Shown here: one piece after another, positions 33,667-45,854 of the stretch
Numbering within the stretch: position 1 is the first letter of the stretch
Layout of the letters: the number at the start of each line of letters is the position of its first letter
From: Atherix ibis
Lineage: Eukaryota; Arthropoda; Insecta; Diptera; Athericidae
Length of the DNA: 64,000 nucleotides
Direction: 5' to 3'
Assembly (NCBI GenBank): GCA_958298945.1
Contig: OY282609.1
Span: forward strand, 58,128,220 to 58,192,219
Notes under the pieces: model-generated
Seen by the model: the letters and a program-made list of their open reading frames with translations, nothing else
Told to the model about the DNA's origin: nothing
Databases searched by the model: none
Position numbers and translations under genes: made by a program

Positions 33667-35419
33667 TAAGCTAATGGCATCAATATTTGAATTTTGGGTC
33701 CCAGCACATTAAAAATTCATTCTCAGATATTTTTCCAAATATTTACAGAATCGAAAATATTTGATTATCAAATGGAAAATAATTCATTTTTCGTACTTTG
33801 TAAATCAATGAAAACCTCGCACAGGTAAATAGAAAACGGTTTGTGTAAATATTGTTTAAGGTTAACTGGCCTACCGGCAATAGTCAAACTAACAAGTATT
33901 GATCATAAAATCGCCAGTCAGAGTAATACTTGGCATTATTCCATCGTAGCTAGTGAAAGTGAAATGATTCCAAAGCGAAAGAAGCAAGAAAGAGAGTAGC
34001 TCTCAACTTGTTGTTGTTAATTATAGCCGATCTTAACAATTGGTTGATAATATTGTGTATGGGGGAAGGGGGGTGTATAAGAATGGAGAGCTGTTTCCGT
34101 ATTCAAACATGGTTTAGACGCGTTAACTTGCATCAACATGCGTTCAGGCACGAATCACTCTCTCGTCGCACTTTCCCCTTACTTTCAAATGTGATCAATT
34201 TCATTGAAATGCACCTCAATTCACGTGAAATTCACTTTCTGACCGAGAGTCCGGCAATAAAAACAAAAACTAATTTTCTTTAAGACGTGCTAGCGGATTC
34301 CTTAGCGTGTGGGCACCTGAGTACATATACCACGACCGACCAACTACCCACCATTCTGCACGTTATTGCTGAGTCTATGGCGAATCTCTCGTAAGCGTGG
34401 TTTTTTTTTGTGGATGAACTCTTTTGCGCAATAACGGAACTGGAAACTGTTATTTGTACATGATCACCCCGACGCCATCATCGCCAACAAACACGAATGG
34501 CGTTGCCGCCAAAATCTTCCTCAATGATTTTATCTATCACATCTCGTAAACACGTAATTTCAATCTATTCCATGTCAGATTACGTCAAGTCGGTGCAGGT
34601 TAACAAATTGCCTTTCATGAAACCCCGTAACTTTTCGACGAAATGCACATTCGTCCGGTCCGTCATCGACTTTTACTCCACTCTTTACAGACTCCATCAG
34701 AATGATTGGTAAACTTTCACAAAAACAAAAAAAACGTCAGTCAATATTATCAATTTCATAAGTAAATAAAAGTCGAAATATTTTTTTATTAATTTTAGAA
34801 TGGACTGATTTTATGGATGAACTACACAATCAGTCGACTTTTTCTTTCTTAATTGTTCAGTAATAAAAATAAACAAAAAAAAAATACTTAGCCTTACTTT
34901 CACGGTAAAAGGAAGAGTCCACAATAGTCCAAGGATCTCTCGTCTGATTTTGCTGAAGATCATCTAACCTATTAAACGAAAAAAAAAAGAAATATTATAA
35001 AAAACGAAGTTTTTTTTTTAAATTTCACTTTCTCGAAAGAACGGCTAAGAAACATTATACAAAAAAAAAACCTTACATTCGGTGAGTATCTTAAGGAACC
35101 AACTACTGAGCGAAGACCAAGACTCATTTAAGAAGAAAATCCAAAAGCGGAAATCGCCAATTTTTATATGAAACCAGAATACTTAAATTGAGCGCGCTCC
35201 CAACTTACTTTTATTTTCGTTTCGAATGTAAATTTGAAAATCAGAAAAATCACACAAGAAAATCATTGCGATTTTGGAAAGGGGAGCAGCGCGAAGGCTA
35301 AAACCTGTCGTGAATTTGCACAATCCGTTTTCGATGAGCCAAGAAGAAAACCCATTGCACAAAAGATCACAAACTTCAGTTTTTTTTCCTAATATTTTTT
35401 TTTGTGGCTTTCATTTTAG
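33667..35419. other. region upstream of the lipase exons
   Basis: No gene firmly supported. 33960-34720 is less AT-rich, and short frames such as 34497-34712 are open but lack features. The lipase promoter and its missing signal-peptide exon probably lie here or further upstream. Confidence 0.35.
34898..34968 (-). other. weak exon candidate on the minus strand
   Basis: TTTAATAG precedes and GTAAGG follows 71 bases open in one frame (LDDLQQNQTRDPWTIVDSSF). A similar GTAAGG border lies at about 35085, but the two do not join in frame. Protein not recognised; it may be chance. Confidence 0.22.
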
Positions 35420-36616
35420 TTGCGCAAGCACAAGACGATGAAGAAAATGATACTGAGAAGCCAACCGATGTTTTTGTGAGTGACTCTTGTCTGGAGAAGC
35501 CATACAAATGTCCGCATCCGAAGATAAAATTCTTCTTGTACACGAAACGGACACAAACGGAACCGGAAGAGATCAATGTGCTCGATACGAACGCTCTCTA
35601 CTATACGCACTTCAATCCGGCAAATCCGACGAAAATCGTGATTCACGGATTTGGTGGCGGACGTAACTTCACGCCCAGCCCGGACATCCGAAAGGCCTAC
35701 TTTACGATTGGCAATTATAACATCATAGTTGTCGACTATAGCACTGCGGCTAAGGAGCCTTGCCTCAGCCAAATGGAATGGTCGCCACGCTTTGGTAGCG
35801 TCTGCATTGCACAGCTTGTGAAGTACTTGGCACGCCATCCACGTGGTGTCTTACCGGATAGTCTACATTTCATCGGATACAGTGTGGGTGCACATATTGC
35901 CGGGCTAGTCGCTAACTACTTATCACCGGAAGAGGGAAAAATTGGTCGAATCACCGGCCTCGATCCGACAATTTTCTTCTACGCTGGCACGAATAACTCC
36001 CGAGACTTGGATCCGTCTGATGCCCATTTTGTCGATGTATTGCACACGGGCGCCGGCATTCTTGGACAATGGCATACTAGCGGACATGCTGATTTCTACG
36101 TCAATGGTGGGACCAGTCAACCAGGATGTGCCAGTTCAACAATATTTCGTAATCAAAAACAACAGATTTCGTCACCTTTTTTTTTTACCATAACGAAATT
36201 AACCGAAATAATTATTTTTCTTTAATGAACATTTTAGAAACTTTGGCCTGTGACCACACAAAGGTGACACCGTACTTTATCGAATCGATAACGACAACAA
36301 AGGGATTTTATGCGGGACCGTGTCCAAATTTGTTCACATACTTAATAGGATGGTGCGAGCCGAAGGACTCGGAATATGTACTCATGGGTGAACATTGCTC
36401 TTCAACGTATGTTCTCTTTTATAAAGAATATTTTTAATTTATCAAAAACCGAAAATTAAAACAAAAAATTTGTTTTTGTTTGTTTGTTTTAAATTCTTTT
36501 GCAGAGCACGTGGTGTCTATTATGTGACAACAAATTCCAAACCACCCTACGCTAGAGGATTTCCAGGAAAAGGTGCAAGATCTAACAACAAATCTGGCTA
36601 CAATGGATTGAAATGA
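35420..36616 (+). CDS. secreted pancreatic-lipase/phospholipase A1-type enzyme (first exon missing)
   Basis: Exons 35420-36148, 36238-36406 and 36505-36616 (TGA) join in phase with short introns. The acceptor TTTCATTTTAG ends at 35419, so the signal peptide must be mostly in an upstream exon that I could not find; the first residues here read AQAQDDEEN. VIHGFGG forms the oxyanion region, GYSVGAH is the nucleophile elbow (Ser), GLDPT holds the Asp, and CDHTKV, encoded in the second visible exon, supplies the His of the triad. Several Cys suit a disulphide-bonded secreted protein. There is no C-terminal PLAT domain, as usual for insect neutral lipases and PLA1-like proteins that cut glycerolipid esters outside the cell. 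The tail is Gly/Asn/Lys-rich. It has no visible defect and is the only convincing host gene here. Exact substrate unknown. Confidence 0.88.
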
Positions 36617-37226
36617 ATCGTTTGAGGATGAAGACGAAATAAGAGCGATTTTTAGGAAGAAGTCAATTCTTTTTTCAATTAACCACCCACCCACTCTTTT
36701 AGTATTAATCCGTGCACCTTTTTACCAAGTTCTTCTTTTGGTATTTTATAAGATTTTCGAGTGTTTTTTTTTTATCTAAAATTTTTATTTCCAATATTTC
36801 CCTTAGAAATTTAAGTACCGGTTGTGATATTAATTTTAATCAATCAAAATAACAATTATTCGCCTTTTTAAATATTGTTTGCAGTTTATTTTTTTTTTAA
36901 ATATGATAAATTTTAGTGATTATTCTATAAAAAAAAAATTCCTAATTGACTCTTTTTTTTTATTCAATTTAGTTTTTTTTTTTTTTTTTTGTAAATAAAT
37001 AACAAAAAGAAGGTGTTTTTCCTAGATATTTACAGGTTAAAAAAAGAGAATAATTTTAATGTAATTAAAAAATAGAAAATAAAATAAAATAAAAACTTTA
37101 TGAAAAAATAAATAAAAATAATTAAGTGTGTATTTATTTTCATAAAATAAATAATAATTAAAATAGACACACATCACCCCCCCCCCCTCATCATTCGTAC
37201 AAAAATTATTTAACAACAAATTAATA
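36617..37226. other. lipase 3' flank, AT-rich
   Basis: Long A and T runs, with AATAAA-like signals (for example near 36993). A C tract of about eleven lies at 37177-37187. No gene. Confidence 0.4.
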
Positions 37227-37651
37227 CAGTAATACCCCGTGTTACGTACACTCGTTTTACGTACCCTCGCATTTACGTACATCTAATTTTTGTCCCCATT
37301 TGCCCATTATACGTACAATGATTCACACTTACGTACAAGTACATTTTTTTACTTAAAATTAAAAATTTTATTAGTTATCGATAATGCTCCCGGTCATCCG
37401 CAAAATTTAGGCAACGATAATATTCGAGTTGAATTTTTACCTCCAAACACCACATCTATCCTTCAACCCATGGACCAGTGTGTTGTCGCGTCATTTAAAG
37501 TGAACTATTTAAAAAAAAAACATTCAGTAAAATAATTGCTGCAATTGACAGTAAAGAAGGTTCAGGTAGGGAAGTTTTAAAAAAACGTGTGAACGGAATA
37601 CAATATTTTAGATTGCATAAAAACAATTCGCGAGACACCTGCAATGATATA

Positions 37652-38917
37652 AGGTGTAGTAAAAAGAAATCTATTATTTTTGTATTAAATTGAAGGTTTT
37701 TATTAAGCATAGATAGAATGATACGATTTAGGTCAAATATGCACCGTTTTGTTCGATAACTTGTTGCCATTTTGGAGGTTATTTCATAATGCCTCTCTCA
37801 TAGAAACTCTCGTCCCTATTGGCAAAAAACTGGGACAGTCGATTTTCACAATCTTCTCTTGAGGCGAATTTTTCACCTGCAAAATCATTCGTCATAGACA
37901 GGAAGAGGTAGTAATCACTTGGTGCCAGGTCCGGACTATAAGGTGGATGCATAAGAACATCCCAACCAAGATCCCGGAACTTCTGGCGAGTCACTATCGA
38001 TGTATGCGGCCTGGCGTTGTCCTGATGGAACACAATTCCTCTCCTATTGGCCAAAGCTGCCCGCTTCTGGGCGATTGCTTCTTTCAGACGGTCCAATTGT
38101 TGACAGTATAGGTCCGAATTAAGAGTTCGGCCGTAGGGGAGCAGCTCATAGTAGATGATTCCCTGCCAGTCCCACCAAACACACAGCAAAACCTTCCTGG
38201 CTGTCAATCCTGGCTTGACCACCGTTTGCGCCGGGTGACCGTGATTTGACCACAACCGCTGTCGCTTGACGTTATCGTAAGTAACCCACTTTTCATCACC
38301 AGTAACCATCCGCTTCAGAAATGGATCGATATTGTTGCGATTCAGCAGCGATTCGCAGATGGAAATTCGGTCCATGAGGTTTTTTTGCGATAACTCGTGT
38401 GGAACCCATACATCGAGCTTCTTTTTGTATCCAGCCGTATTTGAGTGGTTCCAAACGGTTTTTTGTGCAATCTTTAGCTCCTGGGCAATCGAAACAGTGC
38501 TTACGTGACGGTCGGACTCGACGATTTCCATTATTTTATCGACATTTTCGACAATTGGCCTTCCAGAGCGTGGTGCATCTTTCACATCAAAATTACCAGA
38601 ACGGAATCGACGAAACCAAAATTGCGCGTGATTGACTGTTACAGTATCAGGACCATAAACACTATTCACATTTTCAGCTGCCTGGCTTGCGTTTTCGCCT
38701 TTATCGAAGAAAAACTGTAAAATATGGCGTATTTTCTCTTTGTTGGTGTCCATCTTTGACGCGTGCTAAAAAAATACTGAAAACTGTATGAGAAGCTTTT
38801 TTAGTACGAAATCTTTCTAACGCCATCTAGTGCAACCGGATCCCACTTTTAAAACGGGAGATACAGACTACTAAAGCCATCTATTGGCAAAATAATGGAT
38901 TACTTTTTACTACAACT
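37652..38917 (-). mobile_element. mariner C (mellifera/cecropia-like)
   Basis: The ends AGGTGTAGTAAAAAG and, in reverse, AGTTGTAGTAAAAAG are bordered by TA (37650-37651 and 38918-38919). Removing the element and one TA restores the Tigger reading frame, which confirms the borders. Confidence 0.92.
37779..38753 (-). pseudogene. mariner C transposase with premature stop
   Basis: A 324-codon frame from MDTNKEKIRHILQFFF contains FRRFRSGNFDVKDAPRSGRP, a second helix-turn-helix, WVPHELSQKN, and catalytic Asp in MVTGDEKWVTYDN, FHQDNARPHTS and YSPDLAPSDYYLF (DD34D). After RGIMK a TAA replaces the expected Leu; the frame then continues PPKWQQVIEQNGAYLT to the normal stop at about 37722. It therefore lacks only the last 18 or so residues. 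No other break is seen. Whether this truncated protein works is unknown. Confidence 0.88.
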
Positions 38918-39984
38918 TATATTTCAGTTTCTACAATGAAAGTGGCCTGGAATAAATTATTTCCGCAGGAGACAAAAGACAGAGACGATTGCGAAGATAA
39001 TAACGCTAAAATCATTTGCAATATTATAGATATGGCGCAACATCTAGAGTTAGAAGTAGATTCAAATGATGTAGTTGAACTTATAGCATCCTACGATGAA
39101 CCTCTCAACAATGAAGATCTTTTAGAATTAAATGAACAGATACAACCTGAAAATTTGGTATGCAATGTCGCATTCAATCTGAAGGACTTACATCCAAAAT
39201 TTTGTCAGATGCTTTCCAATGTTTTCAAAATGGAATGGCTCTTTTTGAAAAATACGATCCAGATTTTGAGAGGAGTTTAAAGGTTAAAAAAGACATTATG
39301 GACGCATATTCCTGTTATTCAGAATTATACAGGGAAATGAAAAAACATAGTAAACAAAGCTCTTTAAAAGATTTTTTTGCTACAAAAACTATATCACCTA
39401 GCTCAAAATCAAAAGAAAATCGTAATTTGCTTAGATTAAAGAAGAACTCGATAGGCCTCTACACAAAAATTCTGTCGGAATTTTGTGGCAATACATTTAT
39501 AGAACGCACACACATGCAATACAACAGAAACGGCGATTGAAGCGGTTTGTTTAAAACCATTTTTCATATGTGATATCATTTATGTGTAAAGAAGCAGATT
39601 TTTTAATATTGCGGGTTTTGTTGTTTGATGGAATTAGTTTTGTAAATATGCAATAAAACACAGTATTTTTTTTTTAAATATTTATTTATTTATTATGTAT
39701 TTTCATTTTATTTATTTCACTTTATATTATTTATTAATAATATACAATATATTTATTGCTTAAAATCTACTTTACTTTACTCACATTAGGTAGATGAAAT
39801 TCTACTTCTTCTGCAGCTGCTTAATAAGCTTATCGAAGAATAAACTTTAGGCGTTTTCCTTTGGACCAATTTCGCTACTACGCAGTAGATGACCAAAGGA
39901 AAGCCAAATTCTAAACTCTAGTAAAAACATAACCTCAAAACAGTCAGAAACAATACTGAGTTTACTCACACATAAACAATAAAA

Positions 39985-42327
39985 TTTCGTTTCAAGCGGT
40001 TTAATTAATCCTTACTCTTCGAACATTACTTGTTCAACTCTCGATTTTCATTCAGACCATGATCCGGTTCTTATTAAAATTCAAACTCAATTCAACTTTG
40101 AGAATACTGAGTTAAAATCGTTCACGTCGTATAAGAACACGAACTGGAAAGAATTAAGGCAAGATGTAGATATGGCCATACCTAACGGAATGAATATTCC
40201 TTGCTTCAAGAACATAACCAATCAAGAAATTGATTTCCATATAGAAACCTTTAGTCAGATTGTCTCGGAGGTATTTCATAGACATTCAAGGCAACTGTCT
40301 AATAGTAGCCATCGATTTGATTCTCTCCCTGAGAACGTTAAAAAAATGTATTGGTTGAAAAATCGTTGGATAAGGGAAATGAAACGCATTTTCCGAAGAG
40401 AACTCAACACTACATCCTCAGATTATCGTCTCTTAGAGGCACAGGTTAACTGCATATCAACTATGATACGCAATAAAGTTAACAAACACTTTAATGAACA
40501 ATTTTCTGAACGACTTTCAAAAGTACGTCCAGGTCCTGATGCTTTCAAGCAGCTTAACGCAATCACCGGTCGAATGTCACTCAATAAAGTAACAGTTACC
40601 GATAATAACGACCGCGAAATAAAAGGGGTTCCAATTAATATTTCTAAAAACTTTGCCTCGTTTTATAAAGATCTTTACAAATTTAGTTCAAACGAACTCA
40701 CGTAAATAATCAGGTCAATAGTTTTTTATCAAACGCCCCAGCTCATGTTACTACATTCAGCACTGATAACAGTGCAAGTAATCCCAGCCTTCTAGATGTG
40801 TTTATATCCGAAAACACACTCTACTCGGTAATAAAATCCTTAAATAATAAAAAGTCTGCCGGCATCGATAATATATCGAACTTTATGCTGAGAAAGCTTC
40901 CGAAAAAGAGTCTGCGTCCCTTAGTTGCAATATTTAATCACTGTATTAACAATTGCTACTTCCCTAAAGCTGTAGGAAAATAGGTATTATCTTTAATATT
41001 CCAAAAACTCAAGGTAGAGCAGCCATCCAACAACATCGACCTATATCTCTTCTTCCCTGTTTGGGAAAAATATTAGAAAAAATTTTTTACGAAAAGGTAA
41101 ATGAATTTTGTAATGAAAATAAAATTATTCCCGACTATCAATTCGGATTTCGGAAAGGTCACTCAACTTTGGATGCTCTTTTTCCTACTACATAGTGAGA
41201 TAACAACTGGGTTAAACCGTAAAGAATCAACAGTTGCTTGCTCCCTAGATATAACCAAAGCCTTTGACTCAGTTTGGCATAAGGGACTAGTGCACAAGCT
41301 ATACAAACTTGGTTTCCCTCCACATATTACGCTGCTGCTGCACTCATTTCTTCAGGATAGATCATCCTGTGTTAGGTATCAGAACACGACTTCCGAATTC
41401 TTCTTAATAGGTAAAGGAGTTCCACAAGGCTCGGTATTAGGTCCCCTGCTGTATTCAATATACACTGCAGATATACCAACAGCCGCAAAAGCACAAATGA
41501 TACTATATGCAGACGACACTCTTGTTTATGCCAAAAGCAAATCACCAAAATTAGCTCTAAAGAGAACGCAAGAGCTACTTTTTAAAATTATAAATTATTA
41601 TGATGACTGGAACTTATCAGTCAATCTTAATAAGTCGAATTTAATCTGTTTCCGTAATCCCAGCACTCGCGGACCGAGGAAAATTGCTACAAAGAGCAAA
41701 AAGCTGCGTATTCTGATTAAAAACACAGCTATCCCAGTCTCAAATGCACTAAAATATTTAGGCATCAACTTTAACTCAATGTTCAAATTTAACCCAAATG
41801 TTGAGTTAACTCTGAAGAAAGCTAAAAGGGGTATTCATACCTTTTTATTCCTACTTAGACGTCGGAAGGGGCTTAGTATAAATACAAAGTTACTGTTTTA
41901 TAAACAACTTATTCGGCCAATTATTAGATATGCATTTCCGATCTATTTTAGTTTCTCGAAAACGTATGCCAATAAAGTCCATGTATTCGAAAGGTCAATA
42001 ATTAGGAAATGCCTTTCAAAATATCGTAAAATAGACGGTAAGCATTACTCCAACTCCTATATATATCAGAAAAGTAATCTTACTCCTTTTATTTTATACA
42101 TGGTTGGTCTAACCAAAAACTTTCTTCAGCATTTAATAGACCATACCAATCCACTAGTAATTCAAGAGTTACTAGAAAGGATTAATACCCAAGCCACCCA
42201 ACACAGAAACTTAAACAATGATTACCTCTATGCCTCACCAGTTATCATATCTGATTTTGCGAAGGACAGTGATATTATGAACGTTCAGTTTTATAATTCC
42301 TTAACTCCCCATTTCCATCGTGGTTAG
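39985..42327 (+). pseudogene. Jockey-like endonuclease/reverse transcriptase polyprotein, broken
   Basis: The frame is open from the 5' junction through HSDHDPVLIKI, the last motif of the APE-type endonuclease, to a stop at 40703. A second frame (40798-40983) holds SAGIDNISNFML, and then, shifted, HRPISLLPCLGKILEK and FGFRKGHSTLDA. From about 41190 a long open frame carries SLDITKAFDSVWHKGL, GVPQGSVLGPLLY and MILYADDTLVYAKS, the catalytic YADD box of reverse transcriptase, followed by thumb sequence to TAG at 42327. At least three frame breaks occur, but the catalytic core is well kept, so the copy is not ancient. No RNase H domain is seen, as expected for the Jockey clade. Confidence 0.88.
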
Positions 42328-42660
42328 CGGAAGCAACACACAATTCCCAAAAATTCCAAACTCCTAATCCGCTCTTCCTGAACACTCCTTTCCCTAATTT
42401 TTATTATTTTTTATTATTAAGTCTAGAATTAAGTTTAGTTAATAAGCAATTAAAAATATAGATAATTGTGTTTGAGTAAGCACATTTAATTTTTAAGCCA
42501 TAGTTGTAAGCAATTCATGTACTTAGTCATTAAAAACTAATTTAATATATAAGCAAAAGATGTACAGAGCATGTTTTAGCTCTACGTTTTAAATACCATG
42601 TAAATATGTACAAGTAATATGGAAATAATAAATGCTCTACTTAAACTAAAAAAAAAAAAA
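39985..42660 (+). mobile_element. 5'-truncated Jockey-like non-LTR retrotransposon
   Basis: ACATAAACAATAAAA is present exactly at 39970-39984 and 42661-42675, a 15-bp target duplication. The 3' end is a run of A after an AATAAA-type signal (about 42626). The 5' end starts inside the endonuclease domain, the usual result of incomplete target-primed reverse transcription. Confidence 0.92.
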
Positions 42661-43190
42661 ACATAAACAATAAAAACTGAGTTTATTCACACATAAACAA
42701 TACTGACAAAAATATGACTTTTCAACATAACTAACGAACCCGCAAAAGTATCTATTTTCACTTTAGCAACTAGAATCCACCTAACGTAAATTGTATGCGT
42801 AACTCTCCGTTCGATGTGGTCGTTTGTTCGAGGTAGAGTAGATGATGACAGCTACAACTACCGCGTAATAGCAAAATTGGTCCGAAGGAAAACGCCTTTT
42901 ATTTATTATAACCCAATGAAAACAGCAATGGAAAATAGACAGAAAAATTCGGACACAAAAATTTCGGGAATTCCGACACAAAATTGCGTATACATATACG
43001 GTCAGGACCTATCTATGTATTCTTTAATCTAAGGTACTTATAATTTGGCATCCACTTCAGGAAGTCACAAGACTTTTTCAATAAGTTCATCTCAATACAT
43101 CTCCTGACTCACCAGCAAAAAAGCGTTTAGCGGTTGATTACACCACTTATGAAGATGATACATCATTCTCAACGTCATCGAGCAATTAAA

Positions 43191-43587
43191 TTTGAATTAC
43201 AACATTATATACCAATTGAATTCTATATTTAAATATGTAATACATATTGTTGAATTTTGAAGTTTATGTTTATTTTTTAAGTTTTGTTTAATATGTATAT
43301 GAAATTGTTTTTTGTTTTTTTTTAATACACGTTAAATAAATCATAAAAAAATATAAACGTATGAAATAAAAGTGTAAAACTACATACATATATCCCTCTT
43401 TTTCTTTTTATTTATATACTTATTGTTTAAGTTTGTTTCAAACATATTTGAATATCAATAAAAGCAGTAGATTCGCTTTACGTTCATTTTTGTTTTACGT
43501 ACACGCTCCGGTCCAAAAGTGCGGGGTATTAAAGCTTACGATGAAACCATTAAAAAGAAAAAGCTTTAATCGAAAAGATAACTTTCG
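43191..43587. other. Tigger 1 3' untranslated end and its right terminal repeat
   Basis: AT-rich sequence after the Tigger stop, then the right TIR (about 43494-43533). No gene. Confidence 0.5.
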
Positions 43588-43930
43588 ATGGTATTTAATG
43601 AACAATTTCAAAAAACAAAACCATAAACTTTCCCCATACAGAAAATTTGAAAGCTTATCTCAATGTGCACCAACTAATCCAAGACACAACAAAAATTTGT
43701 CTTTGCTTAGCAGAGAATAACTTCAAAATATGCTAAATGCCAAATGTGGTGAATAAAATAATATAAACTCAACTCACCACCTCTTTCTTCAAACCGCCAT
43801 TTTGCCAAACAATCTTTCTCGAAGAATATATTTTTTTCTTCCGGTTTTCACTTTAATTACAAACGATTTGCACCAAATTTTTTAATCAAATCTAATTGCA
43901 CACACTTTTATCTAATAATTAAGATACTTT
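43588..43930 (+). repeat. long direct repeat, 5' copy
   Basis: The segment from ATGGTATTTAATGAACAATT to TAATAATTAAGATACTTT recurs at 45855-46182 in the same orientation, with substitutions and small gaps. It stops exactly where the non-LTR element begins. It codes for nothing recognisable. Confidence 0.88.
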
Positions 43931-45854
43931 AATTACAAAGCTATTTTGAGGACCGTTGTTTCTGTGTTTCGATCAATAATGTAAATTCTGAATTTAAAAA
44001 TATGTATAGAGGTGTTCTTCAGGTATCTATTCTGAGTCCTAAACTTTTCAATGTATTTTTAATGGATTTTCCCCACAATTATCCGATCAATGGTGGTGAG
44101 TTGTGCCTTTCTAAAGCAATGCTTTATGCGGACGATACGCTAATAATGGCTAGAAATGCAGATCCTGGGATTGCGAGAAAGAGTGTGCAGGATCATGCCA
44201 GTTGTATCAACAACTACTACAAAAAATGGGGCATAAAAATAAACGCAAATAAATCTTATTTAATTTGTGTCAGGAACGCTTGTACTCAGGGTAGAAGGAA
44301 TAATGTTGCTAAATGCAGATTATTGGAAGTAAGAATTGATGAGGATACGATTAAAGTGAAAAATGAAATCAAATATCTAGGTGTTATTTTCAATAACCTA
44401 TTTAAAATGAATTGCAACGTAGTTAGAAGAAAGAAGTTGGCGATTAAGGCGCATTTTGGAACGATTTAATTATTCAAAATTAAGGTTCTAATCAGACCAG
44501 TTTTAACTTATGCTTATCCATTTTGGTTCTCGATGTCTCATGAGGTTGCGAGTAGTTTGGAAATTTTTGAAAGAAAAATACTAAGGCACTGTATGGACAT
44601 TGGTTTTAGTGAACGAAATAAATATTATTCGAATAGAGTTCTCTAACATATGATAAAGCGGGGGTCGTTACTATTCTGAATTACATGCACAACCAAATGA
44701 AAAAGGATATCGATATATTTGATGTTCATCCCAATGGAATTATGAATGAATTATACTCGGTTTTTGGAGCAAGTTCTTCAATCAGTGATTATTATCTATC
44801 CCCGTTCTGTGTGGCAAATTTAGAACTGAATGATCCTCTATTTTTGGGAACTGATCCTTTATTCTATAAAAGTAGTTTTTATAATAATATAAGGAATAAT
44901 AGAAGATAGTGGTGGCTTCTTTTGGCTGATGAAAAGTTGAGGGGTTGCTCATTTGCCTCACTGATCGGCTGATTGGTTTTTTTTTTTTTTTCTTCCTTAT
45001 TAAATATCTTTTGTTTAAGTTACAATACTGATGGCTTTGGAGGTTCCAGCTGGACCGTCTTGGGGGCTTGATTGTTTACCTGACTGCTGTGGAACCTGAG
45101 ATTGTTGTCGTCATATACCGAAATTTTTCTTTCAAAAGGGAAATTATTTTATGCTTATCGGTGTTTGGATATACACATAATTAATAGCAGTACAGTAAAG
45201 TTATATATCAACATTGTAAACTGTTATACTCCTAAACAGTATTAGAAGTGTGGATAGTGTTCTTATTATTACTTATTTTTTTTTTTTTTTTTTTAAATTG
45301 GTAAGAATTCAATTTATTTGAACTAAGTAATGATCTAGTCCTGACACTGTTATATAATTGTACAACTAGTTTTAACTATATATTTTTGTATTATTTTTAC
45401 ATAACAGGCTGTAATTATCCTTGCCATGTTACAAAAATTGTTATAAGATTACCTTTTGGTAATCTGCATAGTTTATGAACGGTTATACTACATTGCTAAG
45501 TAACATAATTATATCATTAACTTAAATTGTTTTTATCAAAGCACTTACTAAAGTAAATGTTTTGGTTTTATTTTTGCCCTAAGACTGAAGCAATTTTTAA
45601 TTTGACTGTCATAAGGATTTATATCATGGTTGCGTATGATAAAATGGTAAAAAATTAAGTAAAAATGAAATGTATTTTTTGGAAAAATTTACAAATTATC
45701 ACACTAAAATATTGGTAGCATTTGATATGCTTAAAAATTGTGTAAAACATTAGAACACTACATTATCCCAAAAAAACAAAAAAAAACAAAATTGTAATAG
45801 ATTAACCTTAAGAATAAGTATTAATGATATTAATAAACGCAATTTAAAAAAAAA
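43931..45854 (+). mobile_element. second 5'-truncated non-LTR retrotransposon
   Basis: It starts inside the reverse transcriptase and ends with AATAAACGCAATTT and a run of about nine A directly before the 3' direct repeat. About 0.95 kb after the last coding text is 3' UTR-like. It is more diverged than the Jockey-like copy at 39985. Confidence 0.8.
43950..44909 (+). pseudogene. reverse transcriptase fragment, decayed
   Basis: Text from the 5' junction reads SYFEDRCFCVSINN, then GVLQVSILSPKLFNVFL (motif B, with Val for the usual Gly), KAMLYADDTLIMARN (catalytic YADD box), KWGIKINANKS and KYLGVIFNNLFKM. After a frameshift at 44469 it continues LIRPVLTYAYPFWFS and FERKILRHC. Stops occur at 44469, about 44645 and elsewhere. 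The order of motifs matches Jockey-like elements. The first part of the protein is absent. Confidence 0.82.

Larger units (their letters stand above)
39850..42896. mobile_element. element X copy 2
   Basis: The left GGCGTTTTCCTTTGGACCAA and the right, in reverse, GGCGTTTTCCTTCGGACCAA form terminal inverted repeats matching X1. TTTTA/CTTTA flank it. Without the Jockey-like insertion it is only about 370 bp, so this copy is MITE-like. Its right half (about 42720-42870) matches X1 at 400-465 and 977-1085 and supplies the empty site for the foldback insertion. Confidence 0.55.
39430..43033 (-). mobile_element. THAP-family non-autonomous element, inserted in Tigger 1
   Basis: The left side (39430-39723) is the inverted right end of the THAP element (CTTAGATTAAAGAAGAAC...). 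The right side (about 42948-43033) is its inverted left end (...GCGTATACATATACGGT...TCTTTAATCTAAG). Both ends are therefore present in correct opposite orientation. The THAP gene is missing and X2 with a Jockey-like element fills the middle. Flanks CGTAATTTG (39421-39429) and TATAATTTG (about 43039-43047) may be a diverged 9-bp duplication, with a few extra bases at the right border as in the foldback copy. It interrupts the Tigger transposase. Confidence 0.72.
37371..43190 (+). pseudogene. Tigger 1 transposase, C-terminal part in three pieces
   Basis: Piece 1 (37371-37651) reads LVIDNAPGHPQNL and FLPPNTTSILQPMDQCVV, the second and third catalytic Asp blocks of pogo/Tigger DDE domains. Piece 2 (38918-39429) continues TMKVAWNKLFPQE in the same frame once the mariner and one TA are removed, then shifts frame near 39160-39200. 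Piece 3 (43034-43190) ends SPAKKRLAVDYTTYEDD and a Ser-rich tail with TAA at about 43186. The N-terminal DNA-binding domain and first Asp block are absent, so no function remains. Confidence 0.8.
37227..43533 (+). mobile_element. Tigger/pogo element 1, outer shell of a five-level nest
   Basis: The left end CAGTAATACCCCGTGTTACG follows TA (37225-37226). A reverse counterpart, TTACGTACACGCTCCGG to GCGGGGTATTA, lies at about 43494-43533; its last few bases have diverged, so the right border is approximate. The 5' two-thirds of the transposase gene is deleted. The remaining part is split by mariner C and by the THAP-family element. Confidence 0.8.

Noticed and set aside
35404..35419. Lipase start at 35404
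   Set aside because: The codon there is GTG, not ATG, and a strong polypyrimidine tract with TTTTAG ends at 35419, so an exon border is far more likely.
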